Source: Fasciola hepatica (taxonomy: Eukaryota; Platyhelminthes; Trematoda; Plagiorchiida; Fasciolidae). From it: a DNA stretch of 64,000 nucleotides. Numbering within the stretch: the stretch's first letter is position 1; each line of letters opens with the position of its first letter. The stretch is from positions 1,872,501-1,936,500 of the forward strand of contig CANUEZ040000193.1 in assembly GCA_948099385.1 (NCBI GenBank). Direction: 5' to 3'. The translations under genes and the position numbers were made by a program. The notes under the pieces were generated by a model that saw only the letters and a list, made by a program, of their open reading frames with translations, searched no databases and had not been told where the DNA came from. Of the stretch, positions 21,561-33,443 are shown in pieces.

Positions 21561-23399
21561 ATGAAATAGACACGAAGGTCCTGGTTCTAAAAAAATAAAC
21601 AACATCGTATGACCTAAGATACAGTGCTCAAATGTGAAATAAACAAAGGGAAAGAGGGTCATGTGTACTCAGAAACACGTGGTCCACAGGCAATTTGGAC
21701 AAATCAGGGCAGCTAACAATTATTCTGGTGAGACGCTTAAACATATCCAACAATGGGTAAGTAAGTAAGCAACAGTGTACCCACCATATCTGAGATGAAG
21801 CTGAATACAAGAGAAAATAGTTGCCAGCTACATTTGTAGGCTTTCATCTGACCCGTCAGCTGATTTTCGGGTCTTCTTTTTGAGTCCCATCAGAGATGTC
21901 CGATAACTTGTAACTTGTTGAGAATTGTAGCATGTGTGAGTTACCATCACACTGAGAGCAGGTAATGTAAATTTTCGCATATCAGATAAACACACCCTTG
22001 TTAATTATAATGACATCCTTCCGTGACATTCTGCAGAGGAACGCGTGAACAACAGGAGTAACGAAATCATGACTGTCTGGGTCATGTATGGGCCTTCTCT
22101 GTTGCTGACAGTTTTTCACAACATTATTTCTAGTGTTGTGGTGTTTTCCGGTTAGAAATGTACTTGACCCCTTTATAGAGGCTCTCTCCATGCATATTCA
22201 CATACAGCTGCAGTCAGAATGAGAATGAAAAATGATTTTCTTCGGTAAAGGCTTTAGGTTTGTAACTTTCTTCACACAACCACCGAATTAAGTTGTAAAT
22301 ATGAGAACCGTGAATGAAGTAATTCCACGTTAGTTCGTAATACTTCGTCCGAAGTTGGTATTGCCTAACCAAGCTGACTTTGATTATTATGGTTGTTCCT
22401 TGACACACAGATCATCGAAAGACATATTGTAAATAAATTTTAACGCCATAAGATTATCAATCATCATATGCGCTTCTCATCATTCAGGTGTAAGAACCTA
22501 TCCTGCCTGGATCAATTACTACTGTCGAAGTTCCTGTCGTGTTTCTGCGCAGTGGAAATAAGCAAGCGCAAAACAACCACATTTGGAAAACAACGTGTTA
22601 CCTGGAGTTTTATTAGCAACTTCTCGTTGGTAATTTTTTTACAAGAGAAAAGCTGTCGAAATTTGTGAAGTATGATCTTGAAATTTGAGATCATATGAGC
22701 GTGATGTAATAAACGCCGAAAGTGTTTCGCAAGGATATAAGAAACGTTCTTTCAAAGAAGGGAATTTCTGAGAAAGAGAATGACAAAATCACGAAACATC
22801 TGTAGAAGATTCTCTTCATAATCCAGTGAAAGAATACCACTATTTTCCCTTTATCTATTTAAAAAGATGATATTACAGAATTAAAGGGTGGGGCAAAAAG
22901 CCAACATGATCGACTTGGGTAATAATAATGTTCTGACTTTGGTGAAAAGGGCGATCAAAAAGCAACTAATATGTCCAGAAAGAGAGAGAATTTCTGTTCA
23001 ATCTCATGCATGCCGTTGCGAGGAGGGATGAAGTAAATTGAGGTGCCTACCCCGTTCACAAATCAGAAGCTGGTCACTTGTTGCGTTGTGAAGGAATTCG
23101 AATTCCACCGTGATTTCTTAGACTATCGATATCATTTCCATGTTCCGTAGGGAAGATAGGGGTTCACCAAAACACTCCGTACGGTGAAAAATTCCCAGAG
23201 GAAATTACTCCAGTGGCTTTTTGGTTGTAAACCTCATTAGGCAGGTTGAATACAAGTGGAATAAATCCTGATCATCCAAGCTGAGGGAGCATTACCTACG
23301 ACACAATTATCAACACAGAATTCATTAGGCTGGAGCGACTATTTTTCCAGTTTTAAAATTTGTGATTTTCTGCAAGGAAAATTCTGTTGCGAGGAGATA
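21561..23399. other. No recognised gene
   Basis: AT-rich spacer; short frames on both strands lack motifs and splice support. Confidence 0.4.
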
Positions 23400-26085
23400 T
23401 GTGAGAAGATGAGGGTGACATAAGCATTCTGGGGTATATGCGTTTACAGTATTCAAACCGTAGAAATAGTAAAGATTTATTTACAGCGATTGCCTCATAA
23501 AAGCTCTGAACTGATTACGTGAGAAAGCATTATAGGTGTTCGTGAAACACGTTGATACAGTTCCTCGTAACTGACATCACATTTTTGAGTCAGGTTGTAA
23601 CATTTAATGTAGAGGACAAATAATAATTCCAACAACTAACATTCCATTCAAAATTCGACAATACGTGCGTCGAGTTTTTCAATGTTTTGTTCTCTAGGCT
23701 TAGGGATCTACAATAAATGTGTTTGTGCGGTCCGAGTGTGATAATCTATATACTTAGTTCCAGAATTTACCTATAATGTCTGTGCAACAAGTGATTTTAA
23801 CTGTACGAATATACTACTGTAAAATATAATCGGACATCTGACGGTCATGGTTTGCGCTGCAATCAAATCAGCGGACATTTCGAATTCAGTTATAACCAGT
23901 ATTGTTGAACAAAAGACTTTCGCTTTCAAAATGCAGTATGGGGTGGGAATTCGAACTCACGTTTTCATAGGACGGCGACAACATTGTTCGCTCTATCATA
24001 AAATTAAAATGTTCAGTGTAATTGACAGAATTCCTATCGCGAAAAAACATTTTTCGATTCACTGTTGGATAAAACAGGCCAGAAATACAGTTCCCTTGTA
24101 TTCCATCAACCGGAGCTTGCATGGTACTGATATTGGTAACAAATGTTTTAATACTGGCTCATAGTTATGGTATTTGTAGCATGCCCAACAATCTCCGTAT
24201 CCACTTCATATTAGCCGAGCTTCATTTTCCACTATGGTAAGCATTGCTAGTAGCCAAACGTCAATTTTCGAAGGAAAAGGTTTGCTAGCTACTTGACTGA
24301 TTGTAATAGTGCTTCAGGATAAGACCAAAATGCTTTCATGTCAGGTTGAAATTAGGTCCAGTGAGTACTTAACTATTCAGACAATTTTTTCTCTACAGCT
24401 GAAAATTCGTAAACGCACCATTCACAAGGTTGGTTTTTTTTCCAATTTGTACAAAAGCGCTTTTCTGATTTTCTTCTATTACCTAGTTTGACGCAAGAAA
24501 TCAACAAAATAACCACCATCTATCTGTCAATTGTTCACAAGTGGGAAAAACTTTGTTCAAGAATTTCATCAATATCCCAACATAAATGTCCTGCGTGAGT
24601 GCACAAACTTCCGTGTTCAAAACAAACCAAAATGATATTATATAGTGATCATTTCTAACTGAATACCATCATGCGGACCTCCTTTACTTTCGACCACAAT
24701 AAAATTGTTTCCTTCAAATGGATGTCTTGTAGTTGGTGGCTTCAGGTGGGGTGCCTACTGCATGCACCCATTATATGGGATTATTTGAGATGCTTTTAGC
24801 GTCCGCTCTAAATACGGTGACGTGTTCATACGAGCGCTAACCCCGTGAAGATATCTAATAAAATGTACAGTTAAAAGCATGCTCACGAAATAAAATTTGG
24901 GTCTTCAGTACAACCCTGTGATCTAGTTTGATGTTCAGAACGTAAATATCAAATCAAGGGTTTTAGAGTACCAATAATTTACACAATATAGGCAAGGGTA
25001 CAGTTGATGCGAAATATGTGCATTGTCTGTGAGTGATTGTGAACGGTAAATTAGTGTAACTTCCACCTGCCAGGTGGAATGCTGGTGTCTCAACGCCAAC
25101 AATCACTTTGGGGGAGGGTAGGCCTTAATAATGGAATAACGTGATGTATTTCATCTATACTCCAGGAAATCATGTTTGTTTCTTATCAGTGAAGATGCCG
25201 TGAAACCCATCTGCACTACTCATGCTAGAACAAGAATGATGAGTGAAGCTTGTGTTACCGACAAGGAGAGGAAGGTAATTCGTGAGAGAATAATATTGAC
25301 AGATGTAGTTTGGAATCCATCAGAGAGATTCAAAAGTCCATAGGAAAGAAAGACTAGGGAAATGAGAGAATGAAGGAAATACACGGCATGCAAAATCATT
25401 TTTAAACGTCAAAGAAAAGATAACGGGCATAAATTATTAGACTCCGATAGGGCAGCTCACGAGACAGGCAGTTTGTGTAGGCTGGCACGTAGTAGAGACA
25501 AGCATGCAAAATTCCAGTTGTAAAATCAGCGAAAACTGCTAAGTATGCGCAGTGCACGGTCGATTCTCATAAAATCCGTTCAGTCCCTTCTATTCCTAAA
25601 ATTTGTGGGACAAAAATAGCAATTGCACTTAGATTAGTAACATGCTTAATCTAATGCATCAAACAGTTGATCTCATTGGTATAGAGTGGGACATGAGGAA
25701 ACCATGTAACCTGATAATAATCTTCAGTGTGCATTGTTCATCTGGGTGGTTCGATTGTGAAAGACTGGTTGTGCTACATAATCGGCGAAGTGAATGCCGT
25801 ATATTGGGAAGCAGTGCAAGAAACACATGTTAGGGATACATGTTTTCTATGTGTATCTAAGTCCAATTTCACCTGATCAAATGGGTGGTACTAAAATGTT
25901 TGATTTTAGGTTGGATTCTAGTGCCGATTGGGACTCCGGGGGAAAGTATAATGCGCGTGATGATTCGAAATATTCCAGAACACGACACAGTATGGCTGTA
26001 GTTTGCTTGATTTGCACAATACGTTTGACCTCGGGAAAGCATAACGGACCACTTCGTACACAATTCAAATGCTTCAGTGTTCAGA
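23400..26085. repeat. Inverted counterpart of 55180-57120
   Basis: The reverse complement of this stretch aligns with 55180-57120 nearly throughout: for example GTTACCGACAAGGAGAGGAAGG (25255) against its complement at about 55980, and CACCTGCCAGGTGGAA at both loci. Identity looks high over long runs. The only large difference is an extra stretch here, 23859-24600. The end at 25440-26085 is repeat X in reverse, matching also 18741-19210. The match stops near 26085. Confidence 0.85.
23859..24600. mobile_element. Insertion of about 740 bp, uncertain class
   Basis: At the counterpart locus (about 56660-56690) the flanks read continuously as GGTTTGCGCT then ACATGCACAAAC. Here they are separated by about 740 bases. 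Near the two ends are GGACATTT (23873) and AAATGTCC (24584), an 8-base inverted match, and TGCG stands beside both edges. This could be a small non-autonomous DNA transposon, but exact ends and target duplication are unclear. A 105-codon frame (23847-24164) overlaps it without a recognised motif. Confidence 0.45.
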
Positions 26086-28565
26086 ATAATGCAAAATACA
26101 AAATTGATTTATGGTAACTAGTTAATATGAGCCAAACTGTATCAGATAGCTCTTGAGTATCACTACCAAACTCGTCTCGCAGATGATACGTAGGGTATCT
26201 TTAAAGATACCATCAAGAAGGCATCAAAGCAGACTCTCAAATGGAATGAGGACTACTGGATAAGTGATCACAAACGGCGAACACTGGGCACTGGGATCAA
26301 CCCTACAAATGTATTCCATTTCTCAAAACCATTTATTCTTGCGTCATTACGTCCAAGTTGTCTCCATAAATCTGCTCCTTACTATCTCTAATAATCCATG
26401 ACAAACACGTTAAAACTAGGGACATTCTTATCTGGTATAACAACAATTTTTATCTCAGCATATGAACGGGAATGAATATGGAACGATTTTACACTGCTCA
26501 GTTTTTACATTCAGTTATTCAAAAGTCGGTCATGAAATGAGAATCCCCAGATTGGCCGGAATAAATCCAGTCGCATACCGAGCAACCGGTCCGACTCCTG
26601 CATCACTAGCCACAATGAACAACTTCAAGGACATGATTCTAATATATTATGTTCATAATTTGCTTAAATTTTGAGATCAACACAGATCAGTGTTTTCCAG
26701 AAGTTCTTTGAAGTGAGAAGTGAAAAAAATTATTCCTAACCATTTTCCGTTCAAACGCCCTTTCCGAATATATTTTCCGATCTAAAATGCAGCTTATTGT
26801 CCGGTTTTTTTTCTTCGAATGAGGAAACTTGAATTTGTCGGGACAAGGCAGCTTCTGGGTAGGTTGGTTGATTGTAGATCAAGAAGATAAAGCCATGTTA
26901 GTTTAGAGGAGAAAAGCAAATTTTTTTCTATACGAATTGTGCCACACTCTCTGGGAGATTAGCTAGGCAAACCAGTGTTTTCAAAATACATGAGTATAAG
27001 GACTACCGATCACACCACGAACAGATCGCCGAATAATGCGTCATCACAAGTATGAAATTAAATACACAAATCCAAATATTCTAAATAATCTCGCCATTAC
27101 ACGAGCTGTTCAAGATGTAAAAGATATTGCTCTCAAAGATGTTACTGCTGAGGAGAACGAGTGATTGGCTCAGATCTCAATGAGGAAAAGATTTTGATGT
27201 TTGCAATCTGGTGGCCGATCAAATGTGGCTGTTCACAATTTCTTCCGTCGACTTGGTTCAAGTTATGAATACGCCAGGCAAAGAACACCGCTTATTCATT
27301 ACCTCCATCGTTCCATCATCTTGTTAACACAAGGAAGCACTGGAGATTGTCATCATTAGTTTCACCACATATAATTATCAAAAAGAGAGATGATTGCTAA
27401 TTGTAATACGAATACCCACAGATAATATTCTGAAATGTAAAACGATCTTTAAAGCATCGTGCAGTACAACCCTTTGGTAAGTATTCCAAAAGATTTTGTG
27501 GTATTACAGGATATCTAATTTAATCCCTCATATTGTCGTGCAAATTTTCTCAAGATAATTTTCATCCCGCATACGGATAACAGGCTTTTTGCACGGAAGA
27601 AAGCACGGGAACTTAGCGGACGTTTATGTTGTGCTCTTCATAGCTCAAATAATGAATGCGCGTGACTCATAAAGCAAAACGAGACTTTCCAAGCCCCGGT
27701 AAGATTTCGCGTGAAAACAGGGGCATTCATTTTACGATTCCGTAATTGCAAGGAAAATATTCGGCTTCTACGGTATTTAGAAACTTTGCAAATGTCATAA
27801 ATCTGTTCGAAAATGGGATTTGCGCGTTTTCGCTTTAGGCTTATCACAGTCACAAAATTGGAGCTTAACGTTTTTTCTGACCGTACATGTGTTTTCTTTT
27901 GAAAACAAGACTTCTTTATATTTTTTCTTATTGAGAATCAGTGTTTTCACGAGTTGATATTGCGTACTCAGTAAACAATACCTACTTGTGTAGATTTTCG
28001 ACAAAATCTTGATTTGTTTGTATTCAAGTTGTTCTCTGCAACTTCCCAATTCATTGCAGATTACGACAAACTAGGTAAATTCAGGTTATCCAGTTGAGCT
28101 CTTTGTAAGATTTTACTTGAATTAGTCGTTCGAGTATGATTTGAATGTCCTCCAAACATTCGTTTTCTGATTGGAAACACATTAAAAACTACTGACCATA
28201 TTTATTCAGACTGTTGGGGTGTGAATTAGTTTACAAGGGGATTTCCAGGTGACCGTATGGCTGAAAGTATTTCTGGACGAGTCCCGCACGGCCAGTTAGG
28301 AATAGGGTGGCTATTTTCTCTGGCACTTTATATCTGTATCTTTTTGTACCGGAACTGCGTCAGGAATTTTTACCCACGAGAAAACTCTTGGTGGAATTGA
28401 TGAGAGTCATTGGCTAACCTAAGAAAAACGTACAGTTGGCTGTCAGTGATTTCGATTATAAGATCAACAGAAATCATGCTCAAGTAGGCAGGCTGTTTTC
28501 GTAGATAACATGACTTCCTTTTCATCAAGATTTCATAATCAAATTGACAGTCAGAATTTCTCCAG
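26086..28565. other. No recognised gene
   Basis: AT-rich spacer. An 18-base perfect palindrome lies at 26194-26211. The frames at 26462-26674, 27638-27853 and 27795-28049 have no motif I recognise. Confidence 0.4.
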
Positions 28566-28724
28566 TATTTTGGACATGCCATGAACGGCAATTGTTCTTT
28601 CTGTTATTCTTTTCGATCGATTTAGAGACCAGTTTTGAAAAGTGTGAAAAAACGACAAAATCTATGTTGGTTTTCGGTCACGGAATCCAAAGAGATATGG
28701 GACAGATGGGGAACGACCCACAAA
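28566..28724 (+). CDS. CUB-like first-half exon, paralogue of 8865-9023
   Basis: Bounded by a TTTCTCCAG acceptor and an ideal donor (ACAAA|GTAAGT). It is 159 bases with two leading and one trailing base, exactly the length and phases of the exon at 8865-9023. The cysteine falls at the same fourth codon (FWTC here, DAKC there). The peptide continues with a hydrophobic strand (QLFFLLFFSIDLETS) and a second cysteine (EKCEK), the pattern of the first half of a CUB domain. The likely partner exons downstream lie in or beyond direct repeat copy 2 but are degraded. Function unknown; presumably extracellular. Confidence 0.5.
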
Positions 28725-29478
28725 GTAAGTACGTAAGCTCTCTCACGGTATCATCTCCAGAGAAATAATATAATTATTTTAGGGAACTCATAGTATTCTG
28801 ATTCGCACGGCTAACTAATGCAATCAGTGCACAGAGGTTTCAGTTGTTGTACGCAAAATAATAAACGAAACATGAAAAATAAGCAGGATATCACAAATAA
28901 TAAAACATTTAGGTATATATTAATTGTTATTATAACTGTTGCGGTTTGTTAGGTGAAAGAGCAGAAGAGAACCCAGTTTGTCAGAGAGTCGTGCTTGCCG
29001 ATCTCTTTTATATTCTCCGTATTGGTCAGAACCCGAGTAAGATAAGGTGTTCAGGGGGTTCTCAACAGATTCATTCAAAATGAAGAAGGCCGGATTGCCT
29101 GTGTGTAACAGATTAATAGGGTTCTGAAGTACCTCGTAGGCTATACTAAACTGATCAGCGGTTCAGTAAAATAAATATCTGCGTGTAACGATGGAACGCG
29201 ACTTACAACTGCCACATCGAGACGCAGAGCCTCGAGACCGCGTTTCAGATGACCTACACTATTTGCAAGGAAACAGTTAAGTAGGACAGGAACAACACTT
29301 TTGAGAAAACTTGGAAGTGATTGTATGTCTTGTCCAAATTGAGTTTCTCTGTTTGAAGAGAAAGAAGTCTTGATTTTCTGGTATAGTTTCGAATACGATT
29401 GGTCTACTCTAGATTGTTATCCCAGGTAACTCTTAGTACTTGACTGGCCTCATCTTAGACAAAGATCAGACGAAGATT
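28725..29478. other. No recognised gene
   Basis: Intron-like or spacer sequence between the exon at 28566-28724 and direct repeat copy 2. No supportable element. Confidence 0.4.
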
Positions 29479-30570
29479 AAAATCGCAACTAATAATGTTT
29501 AACTTGTCATCCCTAATAGGAACTACAAGTGTAGTAAATGCATTGTAGGAAGAATTGACTTCCGACTGTAAGCGAAAGAGGGCTAAATACATGTTTGTCC
29601 TAATTTTTGACGTTGTACGTGTTGCACTTGTTATAAATTTACCCTGAAAACGAGAACAATCTCAGAAAACACGGAATTGCCAGATAGTGAATATATTTTG
29701 AACATTACTTGAATAAAACACTAGTTTTGCCTCTCTTGGATTATTTGGAGTAGGTCGCTACTCTGCCCCATATTTCTTCTCCATGGTAACCTGTCTTAAC
29801 AGGAGCACTGAAACCAATCTACGCTTACCAGAGAGTCAACATTCACGTTCAGCCACCTTTCTCGAACAGAAATTTCACTTTTGCGAACATGATTTCGTGT
29901 TTTCAGGATAGCATAGCAATCTTAGCAGAAGAGGTGCTGATAAGAGCAGATTGCCATCCAGATCATTGACATGTTTTGATCCAGGTTCGATCTGTGCGAA
30001 GCGCAATGATTTATAAGAGTTATGATTTTCAAGATGTAATATTTTTGGTCAGAATAATTACGGTGACGGTGCATGGAAATTTACAAGACTACACGAAATT
30101 CCAACGTGACAGAAGGAGAAAAACCTAACTCATCCGATCGAAGAACACGCCATAGTATACATCAAACTATCAGGAGAATTCTGCGAGAGCAGAGGCGTGC
30201 ATCATAAAAAAAACATTTGTCTGAGGATCGTTTAGTAGATATCACTCAATTTATTTAAAAGATCGTAAAGTAGAAAATGCGACTTCCTTAGGATAAGAAT
30301 ATATGTTTGGTGTAAAGAACAAAGCCAGACTCCTAGAGGCCTATTCATGGTAGATTTATTTGTAATGGAACGCGAGAACATGTGCGACTGATGACTTGTG
30401 TTGATTGAGGCGTTTTATATTTTGCAGTTTTTACCACCTTGACAGATCATCACACTGAGCCCCAGTAATTTGTGCACAATAATCATTTTGTCATTCCTGT
30501 ATTATGGTTATATACTCAGTGATTGTTATTCCCTTTTGAAAATTGCTTTTATTTCCGACAACGTCTGCAG

Positions 30571-30701
30571 CTTCGTTACTACTAACAATCCGAAGTGCAA
30601 CAGCTTTAGCACACCAGATAATCGAGATAATTGGTGCTATCATTTTCCAAGTGGATTTGGCAACAGCTATGCTAAACGAAACTACCAGAAGAGACAAATA
30701 A
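30571..30701 (+). pseudogene. Terminal exon candidate, copy 2
   Basis: Counterpart of 2340-2470: same acceptor position (CGTCTGCAG), same 131-base length, stop TAA at the same place, and a peptide that differs mainly by conservative changes. Other parts of copy 2 are frameshifted, so I list it as a probable pseudogene although this exon itself is open. Confidence 0.35.
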
Positions 30702-30915
30702 CATCGGGGAACTCTGTGCTGATCATGAAGGTCCAGAATACGGATCAAAACATTTTTATAATGTGTAATTTCGTTACCATTGGTTTTGATAATTTGCGAC
30801 TTGTTACTTATGCCTCGTTCAATAAAACTATAAATGCTTCTTGCAAAAACGTCTGTTCTCAAAATCGAGGGAGTCAAATGATGAAAGATGATACAGTGGA
30901 AATCAGGACCAGTAG

Positions 30916-31656
30916 TGTAACTGAACTGCTGTCCAGTGAATGAATGACTTGTAGAACACGAACCCGAAACCAAAATCGAATAAGGTGAGTCGGCGAGAGA
31001 GAACAATCATTGCAATTACAAGCAACATACCTCAGTTTTCGGGGCAATCCAGTCACAAGGGTCCGGGAATGGACTTCAAATCGTCTGAAGGGTCTGTTGA
31101 GAAACGCATGCCGAGCAATACGGGACCGAGTCGTTAGAATACGGCGAAATCCATGTTTTATAGGAAGAACAGTCGACCAATCAGGGAAAGAGTGATGAGC
31201 GTACATGAGACGGAGGGACAGATATGACCATGAAATTAGATCTGACAAGGACCAAGAGAATCACACTCACGCTTGACCTAGACCCTCACGCAGGCATAGC
31301 GGGATCTCCAGCCTGGAAGGAAAATACAAAGGTCACTCGTGCGGTGCGAGTGAGAAAGTGAACAGAGACCGGAGGTAAGCATGACACACAAGATCAGGTA
31401 CATATGGCGCGTAAAACGTGAAGGTCGTAGACCCCTGGATTGGCCGGAAACGGAAAATCGGTCTACTGTAAAAGTACTCTCATAGGAAGACGGTAGGTGA
31501 ACCGAGGCAAGGTAACCGGGTTCAACACGTGAAAGGAAGGGAAGACTTGTAGGTTGAATTTGTTGGGAAGGTCCGAGTAGCAAGCTGATTGGAGTCAGTG
31601 AGTGAGAAAAGGAAACTGCGTGGGTATTTCACACAATGTACCAAATTACCGTTACA
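30916..31656. mobile_element. Solo LTR, 741 bp, with 5-bp target duplication
   Basis: Compared with direct repeat copy 1, which has no counterpart, this stretch is an insertion. Its ends are TGTAAC and GTTACA (TG...CA with a perfect 6-base inverted match), and AGTAG stands directly on both sides (30911-30915 and 31657-31661). TG...CA ends, a short terminal inverted match and a 5-base target duplication are typical of an LTR retrotransposon. No internal coding region is present, so it is best explained as a solo LTR. It does not resemble the LTRs at 16230 or 58380, so it belongs to another family. Confidence 0.7.
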
Positions 31657-31754
31657 AGTAGTAATTTTCATTGAAAATTTGGATCAAGGATATGTGATGT
31701 ATATTTCCGCAGTTGTGGTCTAGAATGTCTTGTACTACAATAATATATTTGTAT

Positions 31755-31755
<1 letters not shown>

Positions 31756-31819
<64 letters not shown>
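31756..31819. repeat. AT microsatellite
   Basis: About 64 bases of almost pure (AT)n. The counterpart in direct repeat copy 1 is only ATTATATGTATAA, so this expanded after the duplication. Confidence 0.9.
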
Positions 31820-32922
31820 ATCAACTAAAATTAATCCAGGTTCACAACCATCTCACCCTTGAATATCAACCAAAACCGTAAAGCTTCAAGCTTTTGCGGT
31901 TTTTTGTATGCTGGCATCGCATCAGAGATAAAAATGTCATCGTGACATAAGGCTCCGTGTTCGAATAACTTAATTCGTACGAACTGTCCTACAGAATACG
32001 GTAAACTACAGATCTTTTGTTTGGAAGCCCGGTTGACATTTACATTTCACATGATATTTTGTCATCTGGTTTGACTGCGCATTTGACGTTCACAAATGAC
32101 CTTTGGTCCAATTAGTATTACTGACTGAAACTTCTGAACCCTGAGCGATTGGATATATGTAAAACATTTGATCAGTCATGAAACACTCACCTTCAGAATA
32201 TTCCCTATTTTGTTCTCAATACAGATTACATTGAACAGCCGGCAAAACAAGTCTGTTCCACGCACGTTTCCGCAAGCGTTTCGGCTATCATGACAACTAA
32301 AGTCATTACAGTTCTGACGAGGCAAATGGCATTAATTTAGTTCAAAAATGATAATTATATATTTCGCCAAGCTTAGAAATTAACATCAGCTAACGATACG
32401 GTAAGTAATCTCGGTGAGTTATTCGTTTCATTGTGGGTAAAATGAGCGCATCTCAGAGTCTGTTGAAATGTGAGGTTCAAAACATATGAAGTGGAGTGTT
32501 CGCCGACTTTTGATAAATGTCTGTTCACGGTTGACATAGTGGAACTGACATTAATGTGATCTTTCGGGTAAACAAGTCCAAGAGTTGTCCAATGCATATC
32601 TCAATTCGTGGGAAATCTGATCACAATATTTTACCAATTAATGAAGTTCAATTCATGCAAGATCGAGAGTATGGGTAAATAATTGACCATTTGAGACTAG
32701 TAGAAAAGGACGACTTATCACGAGATCTAGGCAGCGGCAATGTGAGATAACACTCGGAGTCACAGAACAGGAAGGAGATTGAAGATTGTCTAGGCGAATG
32801 AGCAATGTGAACGATTAAATAAGTAGACTGCCTGACTGGATTGAAGTAAGGTAAAGAATGATAAAGAAAATATGCCAATGGATTATGTGTAAAGACCAAT
32901 GGATTGGTGGTCTGAGAACCAA

Positions 32923-33291
32923 TGAAGTGATAAATTTCGTGTTAGCAATAACATGATTTGAAGACTATAGATCATTGATGAGCGACACGATCACATGAAT
33001 AACAAACGAGCCAACAAGAAACGGGTTGTAGGGACAGAGCTATCGTTGAAATCCAGGGTTTGCTAAAACGCCATGTCATATGAGTGTAAAACCGAAAGAG
33101 CTGATCGTCGAAGCTTTCTATTCGGTCAGCTCGCTTAATTGACACGTCAAAATTGATAATGTTAGGTCATCTTGGCAAAACCTGTACCGAACGATCGGGA
33201 AACGGACAGACGGGTAGCGCACGAAAAACACGATGAACCCGTCATGCCGTTCATACACTCATTCAGTTACGAAGAATCCCACAGAACACAT
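32923..33291. other. No recognised gene
   Basis: Spacer between direct repeat copy 2 and the Penelope-like element. It contains a 6-base hairpin (ATGAAC...GTTCAT) near 33238-33260 that may belong to the end of that element. Confidence 0.35.
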
Positions 33292-33443
33292 TGAGAACAA
33301 AACAGCGTGGTGACCAAGCTCGTTTTCAGTTATTCGTACTCATACCAATACATAACATTAAATATGACTCAAACCAACAAAGGGGATGATCATCCAAATC
33401 TGTCTGTGCACGTGTGTGTGTGTGTGCATGTATGTTAAACTGA

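Larger units (their letters stand above)
29479..32922. repeat. Direct repeat, copy 2 (partner 1199-3832)
   Basis: Same-orientation counterpart of 1199-3832. It carries the matching exon-like segments: an acceptor at 29802 opening ALKPIYAYQ..., the terminal exon at 30571-30701, and a second-half segment near 32197 broken by one extra base. It has gained a solo LTR at 30916-31656 and an AT microsatellite at 31756-31819, and lost about 55 bases near 29910. Copy 2 is the more damaged copy. Confidence 0.8.

Noticed and set aside
30470..31006. Overlapping 157- and 171-codon frames on both strands in direct repeat copy 2
   Set aside because: In copy 1 the matching frames are interrupted and the conserved frame is a third one (the terminal exon at 30571-30701). 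The minus-strand frame also runs across the LTR insertion boundary.
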